Shown here piece by piece: positions 16,125 to 24,202 of a stretch of DNA of 64,000 nt. Position 1 is the stretch's first letter. Each line of letters opens with the position of its first letter. Made by a program: the position numbers and the translations under genes. The stretch spans positions 1,550,001 to 1,614,000 of the forward strand of contig NZ_CP048020.1 of assembly GCF_010365865.1 (NCBI RefSeq). The letters run 5' to 3'. The notes under the pieces were generated by a model. That model was given only the letters and a program-made list of their open reading frames with translations. It did no database searches and was not told the origin of the DNA. The DNA comes from Treponema vincentii. Lineage in GTDB: Bacteria > Spirochaetota > Spirochaetia > Treponematales > Treponemataceae.

Positions 16125-19071
16125 ATGACACAGCATACACAAGACACGCTCTACCTACTTGATTCCTACGGCTTAATTTACCGCTCTTACTTCGCTTTTG
16201 TCAGCCATCCGTTGACCAATAAGGCGGGCGAAAATGTTTCCGCGCTTTACGGCTTTTTTAGAAGTCTTGCGATGATTTTAAAAACATACCGGCCGCAGTA
16301 TTTTCTTGCAGCCTTCGATTCCCGCACGCCGACGTTTCGGCACGAATGGTACCCCGAATACAAAGCAACCCGCGACAAGACACCGGAAGATTTGCACGCT
16401 CAGATTCCGCATATCGAAAAAATACTGACAACGCTCGGTATCACCTGCCTCCGCAAAGACGGTTTTGAGGCTGATGATATTATTGCAACCCTTGCCTGCC
16501 GCGCTGCACAAGAAGGCCTCCGCTGTGTTATCATCTCCGGAGATAAAGATTTGGCGCAGCTGGTAGGAGATTTTGTTTCGGTGCTTAAACCCGATAAGAG
16601 TGAAGCCTTGGCGCACTGCGGCATCGAAGAGGTTAAGGAGCATTGGGGGGTTGCACCTGCACAGATGCTCGATTACCTTTCGCTCATCGGCGATGCTTCG
16701 GACAATATCCCCGGCGTAAAGGGCATCGGCCCCCAAAACGGCTGTAAAGCTTTTGCAGGATTACGGTACGCTCGACGCTGTGTATGAACATATCGATTCC
16801 ATTGCGGGAGCCGTACAAAAGAAATTGGCTGCCGGAAAGGAGAGCGCGTATTTTTCAAAAAAACTGATAACGCTTGCCGCCGATATTCCCATCGAAGGCT
16901 CGATCGAAGATTACCGCTGCGATGCGCTGCACTACACAGAGGCGGCTGCGCTGCTAAAAGAATATGAGCTGCCGCGCCTCGGCGAACTGTATACAAAGGC
17001 TGCCGAAGAAGCAGGCATGGCCGGTGCAATGGCCGCGCCGAATACCGCAGCAACCGGCGGGTCAGCGGATAACGGTTCGGCAGAGATCGGTTCCGGTACA
17101 GGCAATGCGATTTCCCGCGGCAAAGCAGCCTCGTCTGCCGGAACCGGCATGAAAGCGGCAGGCGCAGGTACAAAACTGGCGACCGGTACAAAATCGATAG
17201 GCGGCGCTGACGGCGCACCGGAAGCCGGTAACGGTACAGTACCAGCGGAGCTCCGTAAAAATACCGGCGAGTACCGCACCGTAACGGACGCGGAAGAACT
17301 CGAAGCCGTTATCGCAGCAGCCGAAGCGCAGGGCTTTGCCGCCTTTGACTGTGAAACCACCGGCCTCAACCCGCTGTACGACGCTCTTGTCGGGTTTTCG
17401 CTCAGCTTAAAAGCCGGAACCGGTATCTACGTACCGCTCAAAGCACCGGCGCCCGAACTGGGGGAACAGCCCTTCACCGTGATGCCCCTTGCCGCCGCAA
17501 AGGAACTACTCGCGCGGCTCTGGAGCAATGAAGCGCTTACTCTGATACTGCACAACGGCAAATTTGACTATCAGGTGCTGCGGACGGCAAAGATTTTTAC
17601 CCGCGCCGGCTGCCGCCTCTTCGATACGATGATAGCGGCATGGCTGCTCGAACCTGATAACCTCAGTTTCGGACTGGAGAACCTTGCCGAATCGCAGCTC
17701 GGCTTGCAGGGCATTAACTATAAAGACGTCGTACCCAAGGGTCATACCTTTGCGGCGGTGCCCCTTCCGCAAGCGACTGCGTATGCGGCGGAGGATGCAG
17801 ACCTCACCCTGCAATTATACCACATATATAAGCCCGCCTTGGAACAGGCAAACCTCACCGCGCTTTTTGAAACGCTTGAAATGCCGCTGATGCCGCTCCT
17901 TGCAGATATGGAAGCACAGGGTATCTTCCTTAAAAAAGAAGAGCTAGCCGCGTTTTCTGAAGAATTGGCGGATACGCTTGCACGGGACGAAGCGGAAATT
18001 TACAAGCTGGTCGGCCATCCCTTTAACATCGCCTCCCCTAAGCAGCTGCAGGAAGTGCTGTTCACCGAACGGAAACTGCCGACCGGTAAAAAAACAAAGA
18101 CCGGCTACTCTACGGATATTTCCGTGCTTGAGGAGCTTGCCGCCATCGATGAACTTCCCGCAAAAATTCTCGATTACCGCGCCTCCGCAAAACTGAAATC
18201 GGGTTACGCCGATGCACTGCCCCTACTTGCCGATACACACGGGCGGATACACACCAGTTTTATTCAAACCGGGACTGCGACAGGAAGACTTTCGAGCCGC
18301 GATCCGAACTTGCAGAATATTCCGATCAGAGGAGAAGAAGGCCGCAAAATCCGCAAGGCGTTCTACGCAGCAGACGGCTGTAAACTGATTTCCGCCGACT
18401 ATGCACAAATCGAGCTGGTTATCCTCGCTCATTTTTCGCAAGATGAAAATTTAGTAAAGGCATTCCGGCACGGAACCGATGTCCACGCGGCGACGGCTGC
18501 GCTCATCTTTAATGTACCGGTCGAGAACGTTGTCCCCGATATGCGCCGCATTGCAAAGGTGATCAACTTCGGGGTGATGTACGGTATGAGCGCATTTAGG
18601 CTCGCCAACCAACTGCGCATATCCCGCACCGAGGCGGCCGAGTTTATTACCCGCTACTTTACTACCTATTCGGGAGTATCCGCCTTTATGGAAACGCTCA
18701 AAGAGTCGGCGGCGGAAAAAGGCTTTGTGGAAACACTGATGGGCAGACGGCGGTATATCCGAGCCATCAACAGCAAGAACCAAACGCAGCGCGCCGCAGC
18801 GGAACGGATCGCCGTCAACACGCCCATTCAAGGCTCCGCCGCCGATATCGTCAAAACGGCAATGCTGCGTGTAGACCGCGCATTGAAGCAGCAGCAGTTA
18901 AAGGCACGCCTCCTGTTACAGGTACACGATGAGCTAATCCTCGAAGCGCCCGATGCGGAAGTCGATACCGTCAAAGCACTGTTAAAACAAGAGATGGAAC
19001 ACGTCGTCGAACTCGCCGTCCCGCTCCGTGTCAGCATCGAAGCAGGCAGCTGCTGGGGAGATTTCCATTAA
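16125..19071 (+). CDS. polA: DNA polymerase I with 5'-nuclease and proofreading domains; one homopolymer frameshift
   Basis: Joined across one shift, this is a protein of about 981 residues. The 5'-nuclease domain (residues 1-290) has LDSYGLIYRSYFAF, FDSRTPTFRHEWYPEYKATR, GFEADDIIATLA and ISGDKDLAQLV. The frame breaks at C5 (16730-16734). With four C's it reads GIGPKTAVKLLQDYGTLD. The 3'-5' exonuclease keeps FDCETTG, HNGKFDYQVL and YAAEDADLTLQ, so proofreading looks active. The polymerase has motif A SADYAQIELVILAHFSQD, motif B RRIAKVINFGVMYGMS and motif C LLQVHDELILEAP. An unusual Gly/Ala/Ser/Thr-rich linker of about 80 residues (17014-17256) joins the nuclease and exonuclease. The gene is normally important for growth, so an assembly error is likelier than loss. 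Confidence 0.92.
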
Positions 19072-19074
19072 GGT

Positions 19075-19101
19075 GTCAGGGTTCTGCCCTAAGAACCCGC
19101 C
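19075..19101. terminator. Hairpin after polA
   Basis: GGGTTCT...AGAACCC forms a 7-bp stem 9 bases after the polA stop. It has no T-run, so it is a weak terminator candidate. Confidence 0.3.
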
Positions 19102-19121
19102 TTGGTTCCAGAGCTTGATTC

Positions 19122-19988
19122 TTATAGAGCTTCTACTTCTGCTTGAGAGAGTCCCGAAATTTTACAAATATCATTGAGTGGATACCCCATAGTTAGCATT
19201 GTCTTTGCGGTTTCAAGCGCTTTTTGGCGGGAACCGCGAGCTTCTCCTTGTTGTATCCCAAGCATTAAACTTTCTTCTCTTTGTACTGCAATATCGGTAT
19301 CGTAATCATATTCGGCTATTAACATGTTTATGACCTCCCGTGATTTTCTTTGTAGGTATTCCTTCAGTATATCATTTTTGATGCATTCTTTAATCGCATT
19401 TTCAAACCCATGCTCTTTATCAACTGCAATATGCCGACGTACTGCATCCACAAACAGGCTGTATTGTCCCAACGGTTCGCAACGCTTTACTATTCGACTA
19501 TCTTTATCATAATTGATATTTATCAGTTTTACAACAAGCTCAAGAGTTGGCGTTTCAGGTTGCCTAATAAAGGAATCCGAAAGCCTTAGTATTTTTTGTG
19601 CAGGAATGGTTTCTCTTCCATTGTAAAAGACGTAAAATGCCGGAACCGGGATTTTTTTAAGAGTCCGTGAATAGCGATCGCGGGGATTTTGAATATGCTC
19701 ATACAACCGCGTAACATATTCAAGACATCTTAATGGCATATTCGGATTTACGGTAGACTGATGTTCCGCAAGGACAATAATTTTATTATCAACGAGATAC
19801 GATACGTCATTAGCGAATGACATATACATTGTTTGTTTCAGCCGCATGTTTTTCAATATATCTGTAGACTGATAATTCGTATTATACAGGGCATTATACA
19901 GCGCTAAAAAATTATCTTTTGCAGTTCTATCATTACTGAAAAGATCGACAAAGACCGAGTCCTTATAACGGCGATTGTGTTTTCTCAT
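19122..19988 (-). CDS. Rpn family recombination-promoting nuclease / putative transposase (PD-(D/E)XK)
   Basis: This 288-residue protein of the Rpn/YhgA-like class opens with KDSVFVDLFSNDRTAKDNFL. It then shows the nuclease core VSYLVDNKIIVLAEHQSTVN, where Asp followed by E-x-Q is the usual Rpn variant of the PD-(D/E)XK motif, and PVPAFYVFYNGRET. E. coli RpnA is a DNA endonuclease that stimulates RecA-independent recombination. The C-terminus (MLIAEYDYDTDIAVQREESL...GEARGSRQKALETAKTML) is the helical tail found in treponemal members. GGAGGTG precedes the ATG. It borders the repeat-rich accessory region, which suits a mobile gene. Confidence 0.85.
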   Translation of the reverse strand: MRKHNRRYKDSVFVDLFSNDRTAKDNFLALYNALYNTNYQSTDILKNMRLKQTMYMSFANDVSYLVDNKIIVLAEHQSTVNPNMPLRCLEYVTRLYEHIQNPRDRYSRTLKKIPVPAFYVFYNGRETIPAQKILRLSDSFIRQPETPTLELVVKLININYDKDSRIVKRCEPLGQYSLFVDAVRRHIAVDKEHGFENAIKECIKNDILKEYLQRKSREVINMLIAEYDYDTDIAVQREESLMLGIQQGEARGSRQKALETAKTMLTMGYPLNDICKISGLSQAEVEAL

Positions 19989-20006
19989 AGTAATTCACCT
20001 CCGTGC

Positions 20007-20036
20007 ACCGCCACCGACGGCGGTAGTTCCTACAGG
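20007..20036. repeat. Hairpin-triplet element, partial copy (H3 plus box, reverse orientation)
   Basis: ACCGCC-ACCGAC-GGCGGT is followed by AGTTCCTACAG, which matches hairpin H3 and the GGTTCCACGCAG box of the full copies nearby. H1 and H2 are missing here. It lies just upstream of the Rpn-type gene. Confidence 0.55.
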
Positions 20037-20150
20037 ATATATAAAGCACAGATGCAAAAATGGCTAAAGAAATGAAGAAAAAATCACAAGTTTGTATTAA
20101 ATGCTTATTTTATCACACCTACCCATTTTGCCTGTTCGGTTTCGCCGCAT

Positions 20151-20296
20151 ACCGCCACGGATGGCGGTGGTTCCACGCAGCAGCGACGTTTCGTCAATTT
20201 ACAACGTCCGTGTTGTAAATTGACTTGCGAGTTTTCCAAAAGCATCGCTTTTGGAAAACGTCGTTTCTGACTAACACGACCGGCTTCCATGCCGGA
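20151..20296. repeat. Hairpin-triplet elements: reverse H3-box fused to a complete forward H1-H2-H3
   Basis: A reverse H3 (ACCGCCA-CGGA-TGGCGGT, 20151-20168) and its box GGTTCCACGCAGCAGCGACG run into a forward copy. The forward copy has H1 with a 13-bp stem (GTCAATTTACAAC, loop GTCCGT, 20193-20224) and H2 with a 13-bp stem (GTTTTCCAAAAGC / GCTTTTGGAAAAC, 20231-20259). The tail GTCGTTTCTGACTAACACGA leads to H3 (CCGGC-TTCCAT-GCCGG, 20280-20295). The junction indicates that one element inserted into, or recombined with, another. Confidence 0.8.
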
Positions 20297-20299
20297 AAT

Positions 20300-20347
20300 G
20301 CCTCAAACTCGTCGATGAAAAATGTACAAGGATGTACATTTTTCATC
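20300..20347. repeat. Hairpin-triplet element, partial reverse copy (H2 edge plus H1)
   Basis: CAAACTCGTC is followed by a perfect 15-bp stem (GATGAAAAATGTACA, loop AGGA, 20314-20347). Read on the other strand the loop is TCCT, as in other H1 hairpins. A separate small hairpin (TTCACAC...GTGTGAG) follows at 20356-20374. Confidence 0.65.
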
Positions 20348-20382
20348 AGGGACGGTTCACACCGTTTGTGTGAGCTCTCAGT

Positions 20383-20484
20383 ACCGCCACGGAGGGCGGT
20401 GGTTCCACGCAATAGCGACGTTTTGGCAGGCGGAGCCTACCAAAACTCGCGTCCAAGAATTGACAAGGACGTCAATTCTTGGAC
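20383..20484. repeat. Hairpin-triplet element, complete reverse copy overlapping the lipoprotein stop codon
   Basis: H3 is 20383-20400 and the GGTTCCACGCAATAGCGAC box is 20401-20419. H2 is 20420-20446 (GTTTTGG...CCAAAAC), and ACTCGC leads to H1 at 20451-20484, a perfect 14-bp stem (GTCCAAGAATTGAC) with a 6-base loop. The inner arm of H1 supplies the last codons (Ser-Lys-Asn, TGA) of the SUMF1-type lipoprotein gene on the minus strand. Confidence 0.8.
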
Positions 20485-21788
20485 ATAGCCACCCGAAAGC
20501 CAAGATAGACGTAGTAGAAGTCGGGGATGCCGAGGTTCCGATAACCGACGACGCAGCCCCCCGCGATACTGTTCCAGCTACCGCCGCGTATGACGCGGCG
20601 CACGCCAGACGCGCCACCCTGCGGGTCAGTACCATCTCCAGCTTCGATATTGCCATACCAGTCAAAACACCATTCCCATACATTCCCGCTCATATCGTGT
20701 AAGCCTAGTGCATTTGACCGTTTTTCTCCTACAGGATGGGTCTTACTGTTTGAATTATCACCATACCATGCAACCGCTTTTGTCGCATCCGCATTATTCC
20801 AGTCAGCTTTCGCTCCGCTCGCGCTGTTCAGTTTGGTAAGCCATACTTCTCCGTATTGTTCAGCATTTGTGTTGTCGCTTCCCTGCCACCGAGCTGCATA
20901 TTCCCATTCCGCTTCCGTCGGAAGGCGATACCCTTTCTTCCTCATATCGGCAGATGCATTATCGCAGGCATCTCCGTCCGTTGCGTCTTTTAATACGACG
21001 GTATGATCGTCCTTTTTGCGGTAGACGCATTCCCCCTCCCCTTTGATTTTCTGGGTATACGCATTACACCACACTATGCAGTCCCGCCAGCTTACACTCG
21101 TTACCGGCTCTTCTTCGCTCCCGCTTCCATCTTTACCTTTTACTCCTGCATTGGCAAACTTGTATCCATTCGCAGGCTGTGTCGCCCAATCGTATACCTC
21201 TTTCCACAGTTTATACGGCACTTCCGTTTTGCCAAGCTTATAAGGGCTCAATGTTACCTTACGCCCTGCGCGGAATACCCCTTTCCAATCATCTCCCGTT
21301 CCCGGCAATGTATATGTCGGATCTTTACCGGTAATCCCCGCTGCAGGCGGACTTATTTTTATAAAATTGTCGCCTGTATCTTCAAAACTACCGACATCGC
21401 CGGAAGGCGGTGTAGGCGGGACGCTGTTGCTTTCAAAGCTCACCTTAACCTCAACGCCTTTTGTAACGGTAAACGAATAGAAAGCGTTCGTGCCGTTTAC
21501 GGCTTCTCCATCACACGTCCAGCCCTTTACCCTGTAGCCTGAATCAGGCGTCGCCCTAAAGGTTACTGTTTTACCCTGTTCAATGGTTATAGGGCTCGTC
21601 TCCGTTTCCGCTATGCCGTCCGCTTTCGCTTTGAGCGTACCGTGTTCCCCGGCGCTAAACGTTACTTCAAATGTTACCGGTTTAACCGTTATCTTATTCG
21701 GACATCCGGTAAACAAGGCCATTGCAGCAAGCATCAATCCTACTGCCAACCGGCTCAACAGCCGATTCGTTCTTCCTTTTTTATCCAT
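20472..21788 (-). CDS. SUMF1/formylglycine-fold surface lipoprotein, putative DGR target (TvpA-like)
   Basis: This 438-residue protein starts at the ATG 7 bases after AGGAGG. It has a signal peptide and lipobox (MALFTGC, Cys near residue 29), a divergent InlB-type repeat (HGTLKAKADG...SGYRVKGWTCDG) and a C-terminal formylglycine-generating-enzyme-like domain (YRLPTEAEWEYAARW, GLHDMSGNVWEWCFDW). The last 40 residues (RVIRGGSWNSIAGGCVVGYR, then NLGIPDFYYVYLGFRVAM) follow the frame GGSWN..A..C....R....PD......LGFR. The intervening codons nearly all end in C or T (AGT ATC GGC GTC GTC GGT TAT CTC GGC ATC TTC TAC TAC GTC TAT), as expected from AAY template codons mutated at A. In T. denticola, TvpA is such a C-type-lectin-fold target. 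No reverse transcriptase or template repeat is visible in this window. Confidence 0.85.
   Translation of the reverse strand: MDKKGRTNRLLSRLAVGLMLAAMALFTGCPNKITVKPVTFEVTFSAGEHGTLKAKADGIAETETSPITIEQGKTVTFRATPDSGYRVKGWTCDGEAVNGTNAFYSFTVTKGVEVKVSFESNSVPPTPPSGDVGSFEDTGDNFIKISPPAAGITGKDPTYTLPGTGDDWKGVFRAGRKVTLSPYKLGKTEVPYKLWKEVYDWATQPANGYKFANAGVKGKDGSGSEEEPVTSVSWRDCIVWCNAYTQKIKGEGECVYRKKDDHTVVLKDATDGDACDNASADMRKKGYRLPTEAEWEYAARWQGSDNTNAEQYGEVWLTKLNSASGAKADWNNADATKAVAWYGDNSNSKTHPVGEKRSNALGLHDMSGNVWEWCFDWYGNIEAGDGTDPQGGASGVRRVIRGGSWNSIAGGCVVGYRNLGIPDFYYVYLGFRVAMSKN
20490..20576 (-). other. Putative DGR variable repeat (VR)
   Basis: This is the part of the lipoprotein gene from the Trp codon of GGSW to the GFR codons. 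Invariant positions are interspersed with codons of the form NNY, the signature of adenine-specific mutagenesis of AAY codons. A long hairpin begins a few bases beyond it, as in known DGR targets. Confidence 0.6.
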
Positions 21789-21910
21789 AATTGTTCCTCC
21801 TAGCACTTATATATTTTCAACCGCTAAACGGTTTAGTTCTTAATGCAACCGCAAAGCGTACAGAAAATGGTAAGATTTTAAATGCCTTATACGGTACATC
21901 GCTCTCAATA

Positions 21911-22006
21911 CCGCCACAGACGGCGGTGGTTCCACGCAGTAGCGATGTTTTTTGCTCTGCAAAAAACTCGCGTTGAGCAGGATACACGGCTGTATACTGC
22001 TCAACA
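21911..22006. repeat. Hairpin-triplet element, complete reverse copy
   Basis: H3 is 21911-21928 (ACCGCC...GGCGGT) and the box GGTTCCACGCAGTAGCGAT is 21929-21947. H2 is 21948-21968 (GTTTTTTGC-TCT-GCAAAAAAC), and TCGC leads to H1 at 21973-22006, a 15-bp stem with one mismatch and loop CGGC. The box and H2 base match the copy near 32.6 kb almost exactly, while the stem sequences are unrelated. Confidence 0.8.
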
Positions 22007-22148
22007 GTACTCTCCGCATACGTGGTACTCTTTGCGGTTTAATATGGAAAAGATTAACAGCACGGTTGTCGTCTGCAAAAATTGATGAGAAAATATAATG
22101 ATGTCGTTGTCTGAATGAAAAAAACGCCCGTTTATCAGGGCACAGTCT

Positions 22149-22252
22149 AGTTGCTGAGTTGCTGAGTTGCTGAGTTGCTGAGTTGCTGAGTTGCTGAGTT
22201 GCTGAGTTGCTGAGTTGCTGAGTTGCTGAGTTGCTGAGTTGCTGAGTTGCTG
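22149..22252. repeat. Tandem repeat, 13 exact copies of AGTTGCTG
   Basis: Thirteen identical 8-bp units lie in a row with no divergence. A unit length not divisible by three, together with perfect identity, makes copy-number change by slippage likely. No promoter or convincing gene overlaps it. Confidence 0.95.
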
Positions 22253-22409
22253 AGTAAGTGTTGCCGCTTATTTTATGCGTGTCAAGTATCTTTTGCATCT
22301 TTTTTTGCGCGTTGTGAGAAGATAATTGATACTGTAGTGATCCAGTTCTGAAACTCAGCATAGAAATAGTATAGAAGTAAATATTGAGAAATGCAAGGGC
22401 TCGCATTGC

Positions 22410-23747
22410 CTCACGTTAAATCTAACCGAAAAAGAAGCGGTGCATCACGTAAAAATCTAACCCAAAATAGAAGCCCAAAGGAAGGGCGCAATGGGGTTAG
22501 ACATGAAAACGAAAAAGAAATTAACCGAAGAGACGGCGAAGCGTTACTGTACGGCAAGCAAAAAGAACAAGACGAAAATAATCGATGAGTTCATCGCAAC
22601 AACCGGTTACAATCGAAAGTATGCCATTCACGTTCTGAAAAACAGTGCCTACGTAAAAGTCACGCACTTTAACAATGTCGCAAGACAGAGCGTACAGGTC
22701 ATTACAAAGACAGGTAAAAAGCGGAAGTATGAAAATACTACGGGCAAGACGTACAACAAGAAGTCATCCGGCTGTGGATTTTTTCGATGTATCTGTGTGC
22801 AAAACGTCTTGTGCCGTTCATTCGGGATAATATCGATTACTTTGCTCAAAAGTTCAGCTATGATGAAAACTGAAAACAAAACTCACCCGCATATCAAGCG
22901 CGACAGTCGGCAGGATTCTCAAACCGGAAATTCCAAAACATTCCATCCGCGGTATTTCAACAACACGACCTGCAAAGAATCTTAACAAGCTCATCCCCAT
23001 CCGTACCTTTTTCGATTGGGATGAACGTAAGCCGGGTTTTTTTGAGGTTGACACCGTTGCCAACTGCGGCATAAGTACCCAAGGACAGTATATTTGCACG
23101 CTTACCCTTACCGATGTCCATTCAGGCTGGACGGAAAACCGAGCCCTTTAAACAAAGCTCATCGTTGGGTAAAAGAAGCAATAGAAGATGTGAAAGAAAA
23201 GCCCGTTTCAGATGAAAGGTATTGATAGCGACAACGGAAGTGAGTTCAAAAATACACAGCTGTTGCAATGGTGTAAAAGTAATGAGATTATCTTCACTCG
23301 GAGCCGATCGTATAAAAAGAATGATAATTGTTTTGTTGAACAGAAAAATGATAGTGTCGTAAGGCACATTGTCGGTTACTATCGCTTTGAGGGAGAAGCT
23401 GCGCGAGCGGTTATGGCTGACCTTTATCAGCAGTATAATACACTGGTCAATTTCTTTTTTCCTTCGATGAAAATTATTTCAAAAAAACGGATAGACGCAA
23501 AGGTCACAAAGAAATATGATACGGCAAAGACTCCGTATTGCAGGCTGATGGAAAGCTCTGATGTAAGCGAGGCGGTAAAAGCTGAGCTGTGCCGCAGGAA
23601 GAACAACTTGGATTTACAACAACTGCTTGAAACAACGCAATGCTTGCAGAGTAAACTTATCTCTATGGCTCAGTCTTGGTCATAGATAGCTACGGTTAGA
23701 TTTTTACATGAGTAACCGCAATCCTTTCGGTTAGATTTTTACGTGAG
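22410..23747. mobile_element. Degenerate insertion sequence with double-box terminal inverted repeats
   Basis: The element is about 1.34 kb. Each end carries two copies of a box close to TCACGTAAAAATCTAACC. On the left they begin at about 22411 and 22448, and on the right, inverted, they end at about 23711 and 23747. Between them is a frameshifted DDE transposase. I see no clear target-site duplication. Both transposase and left end are degraded, so the copy is probably immobile. Confidence 0.75.
22491..23685 (+). pseudogene. Integrase-core (DDE) transposase, frameshifted remnant
   Basis: Pieces of one transposase appear in successive frames. The N-terminal HTH-like part is KKLTEETAKRYCTASKKNK...TGYNRKYAIHVL. 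The central part, in another frame, is RTFFDWDERKPGFFEVDTVAN (the first Asp of the catalytic core). The C-terminal part is GIDSDNGSEFKNTQ (second Asp) and NDNCFVEQKN (Glu). The DDE residues remain recognisable but at least three shifts separate the parts. The C-terminal piece alone is open for 157 codons. Unlike the single homopolymer slips elsewhere, this decay is extensive and genuine. Confidence 0.8.
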
Positions 23748-23794
23748 TAAATACGGGCCTTTTGAAAATATGCATACCGTCTACGGCGTTGCAT

Positions 23795-23887
23795 TGCCAA
23801 AAGTGTACATCCTTGTACACTTTTGGCAGCGAGTTTCAGCGATGCTGAAACATCGCTTCTGATATAACCAGCGGCATCCCTGCCGCT
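23795..23887. repeat. Hairpin-triplet element, complete forward copy
   Basis: H1 is a perfect 15-bp stem (TGCCAAAAGTGTACA, loop TCCT, 23795-23828). H2 is GAGTTTCAGC-GAT-GCTGAAACATC, followed by GCTTCTGATATAACC. H3 is AGCGGCA-TCCC-TGCCGCT at 23870-23887. The flanks share TTTTGAAAATAT / ATTTTCAAAAG arms with the element at 25.7-25.9 kb. Confidence 0.8.
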
Positions 23888-24009
23888 ACTGAAAATCCTC
23901 AACGTGCAAAAGGCACGTCTCCGGTTGTTTTTTACACGCGCCTTGTATCCCCGGTATCACTATTTTCAAAAGTGCTGGAATTACGGGGCACATACGGCAT
24001 TCCTGCAAA

Positions 24010-24190
24010 CAAATTAATTGGTAATGGGCATCGATAATAAGCGTTAGGGATTGGAAGGGCAGCGCAGCTGTTCCGAAAGGAATGAAGCGCCAGCGAAACC
24101 CCGCAAAGCCCGACGGTCGGTCAACCATTGACATCCGTGTCGATGTTTGACCGACCGGAACGCCCAAAATATAGTTACCCATTAAATATT
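24010..24190. repeat. Large palindrome with an H1-like 20-bp hairpin
   Basis: CGGTCGGTCAACCATTGACA pairs with its near-complement across a TCCG loop (24114-24157, two mismatches). Outer arms ATTAATTGGTAATGGGC and GTTACCCATTAAAT enclose it. The TCCG apex links it to the triplet family, but H2 and H3 are absent. Confidence 0.55.
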
Positions 24191-24202
24191 ACAACGTACA
24201 CA

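Larger units (their letters stand above)
21807..22409. other. Gene-free stretch upstream of the lipoprotein gene
   Basis: It holds a small hairpin (AACCG-TTTAG-CGGTT, about 21822-21836) just before the lipoprotein start, a complete hairpin-triplet copy and a GCCC...GGGC hairpin near 22128-22142. It also holds the 8-bp tandem array and the left edge of the broken insertion sequence. An open frame of 188 codons across it merely reads through the repeats and is not a credible gene. Confidence 0.6.
23748..24202. other. Gene-free repeat block between the IS remnant and rqcH
   Basis: It contains one complete hairpin-triplet, an ACGTGC-AAAA-GGCACGT hairpin near 23901, outer arms TTTTGAAAATAT (about 23761) and CTATTTTCAAAAG (about 23970), and a second large palindrome at 24010-24190. 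No coding sequence is credible here. Confidence 0.6.

Noticed and set aside
20322-20702. 126-codon plus-strand frame over the repeat and lipoprotein 3' end
   Set aside because: It is antisense to the lipoprotein gene and made of repeat sequence.
20007-22006. Integron attC sites (T. denticola has a chromosomal integron)
   Set aside because: The hairpins lack a consistent RYYYAAC...GTTRRRY pair in the right order. Only the H1 at 21973 resembles it by chance, and no gene-cassette array is present.
22149-22252. CRISPR array
   Set aside because: It is a gapless 8-bp tandem repeat with no spacers, and no cas genes are nearby.
21840-22406. 188-codon minus-strand frame spanning the tandem repeat
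   Set aside because: It translates the repeat and a hairpin-triplet, has no ribosome site and no family resemblance.
20000-24200. DGR reverse transcriptase or template repeat within the window
   Set aside because: I looked for a reverse-transcriptase frame and for an adenine-rich sister of the variable region on both strands and found neither. They must lie elsewhere if the system is active.
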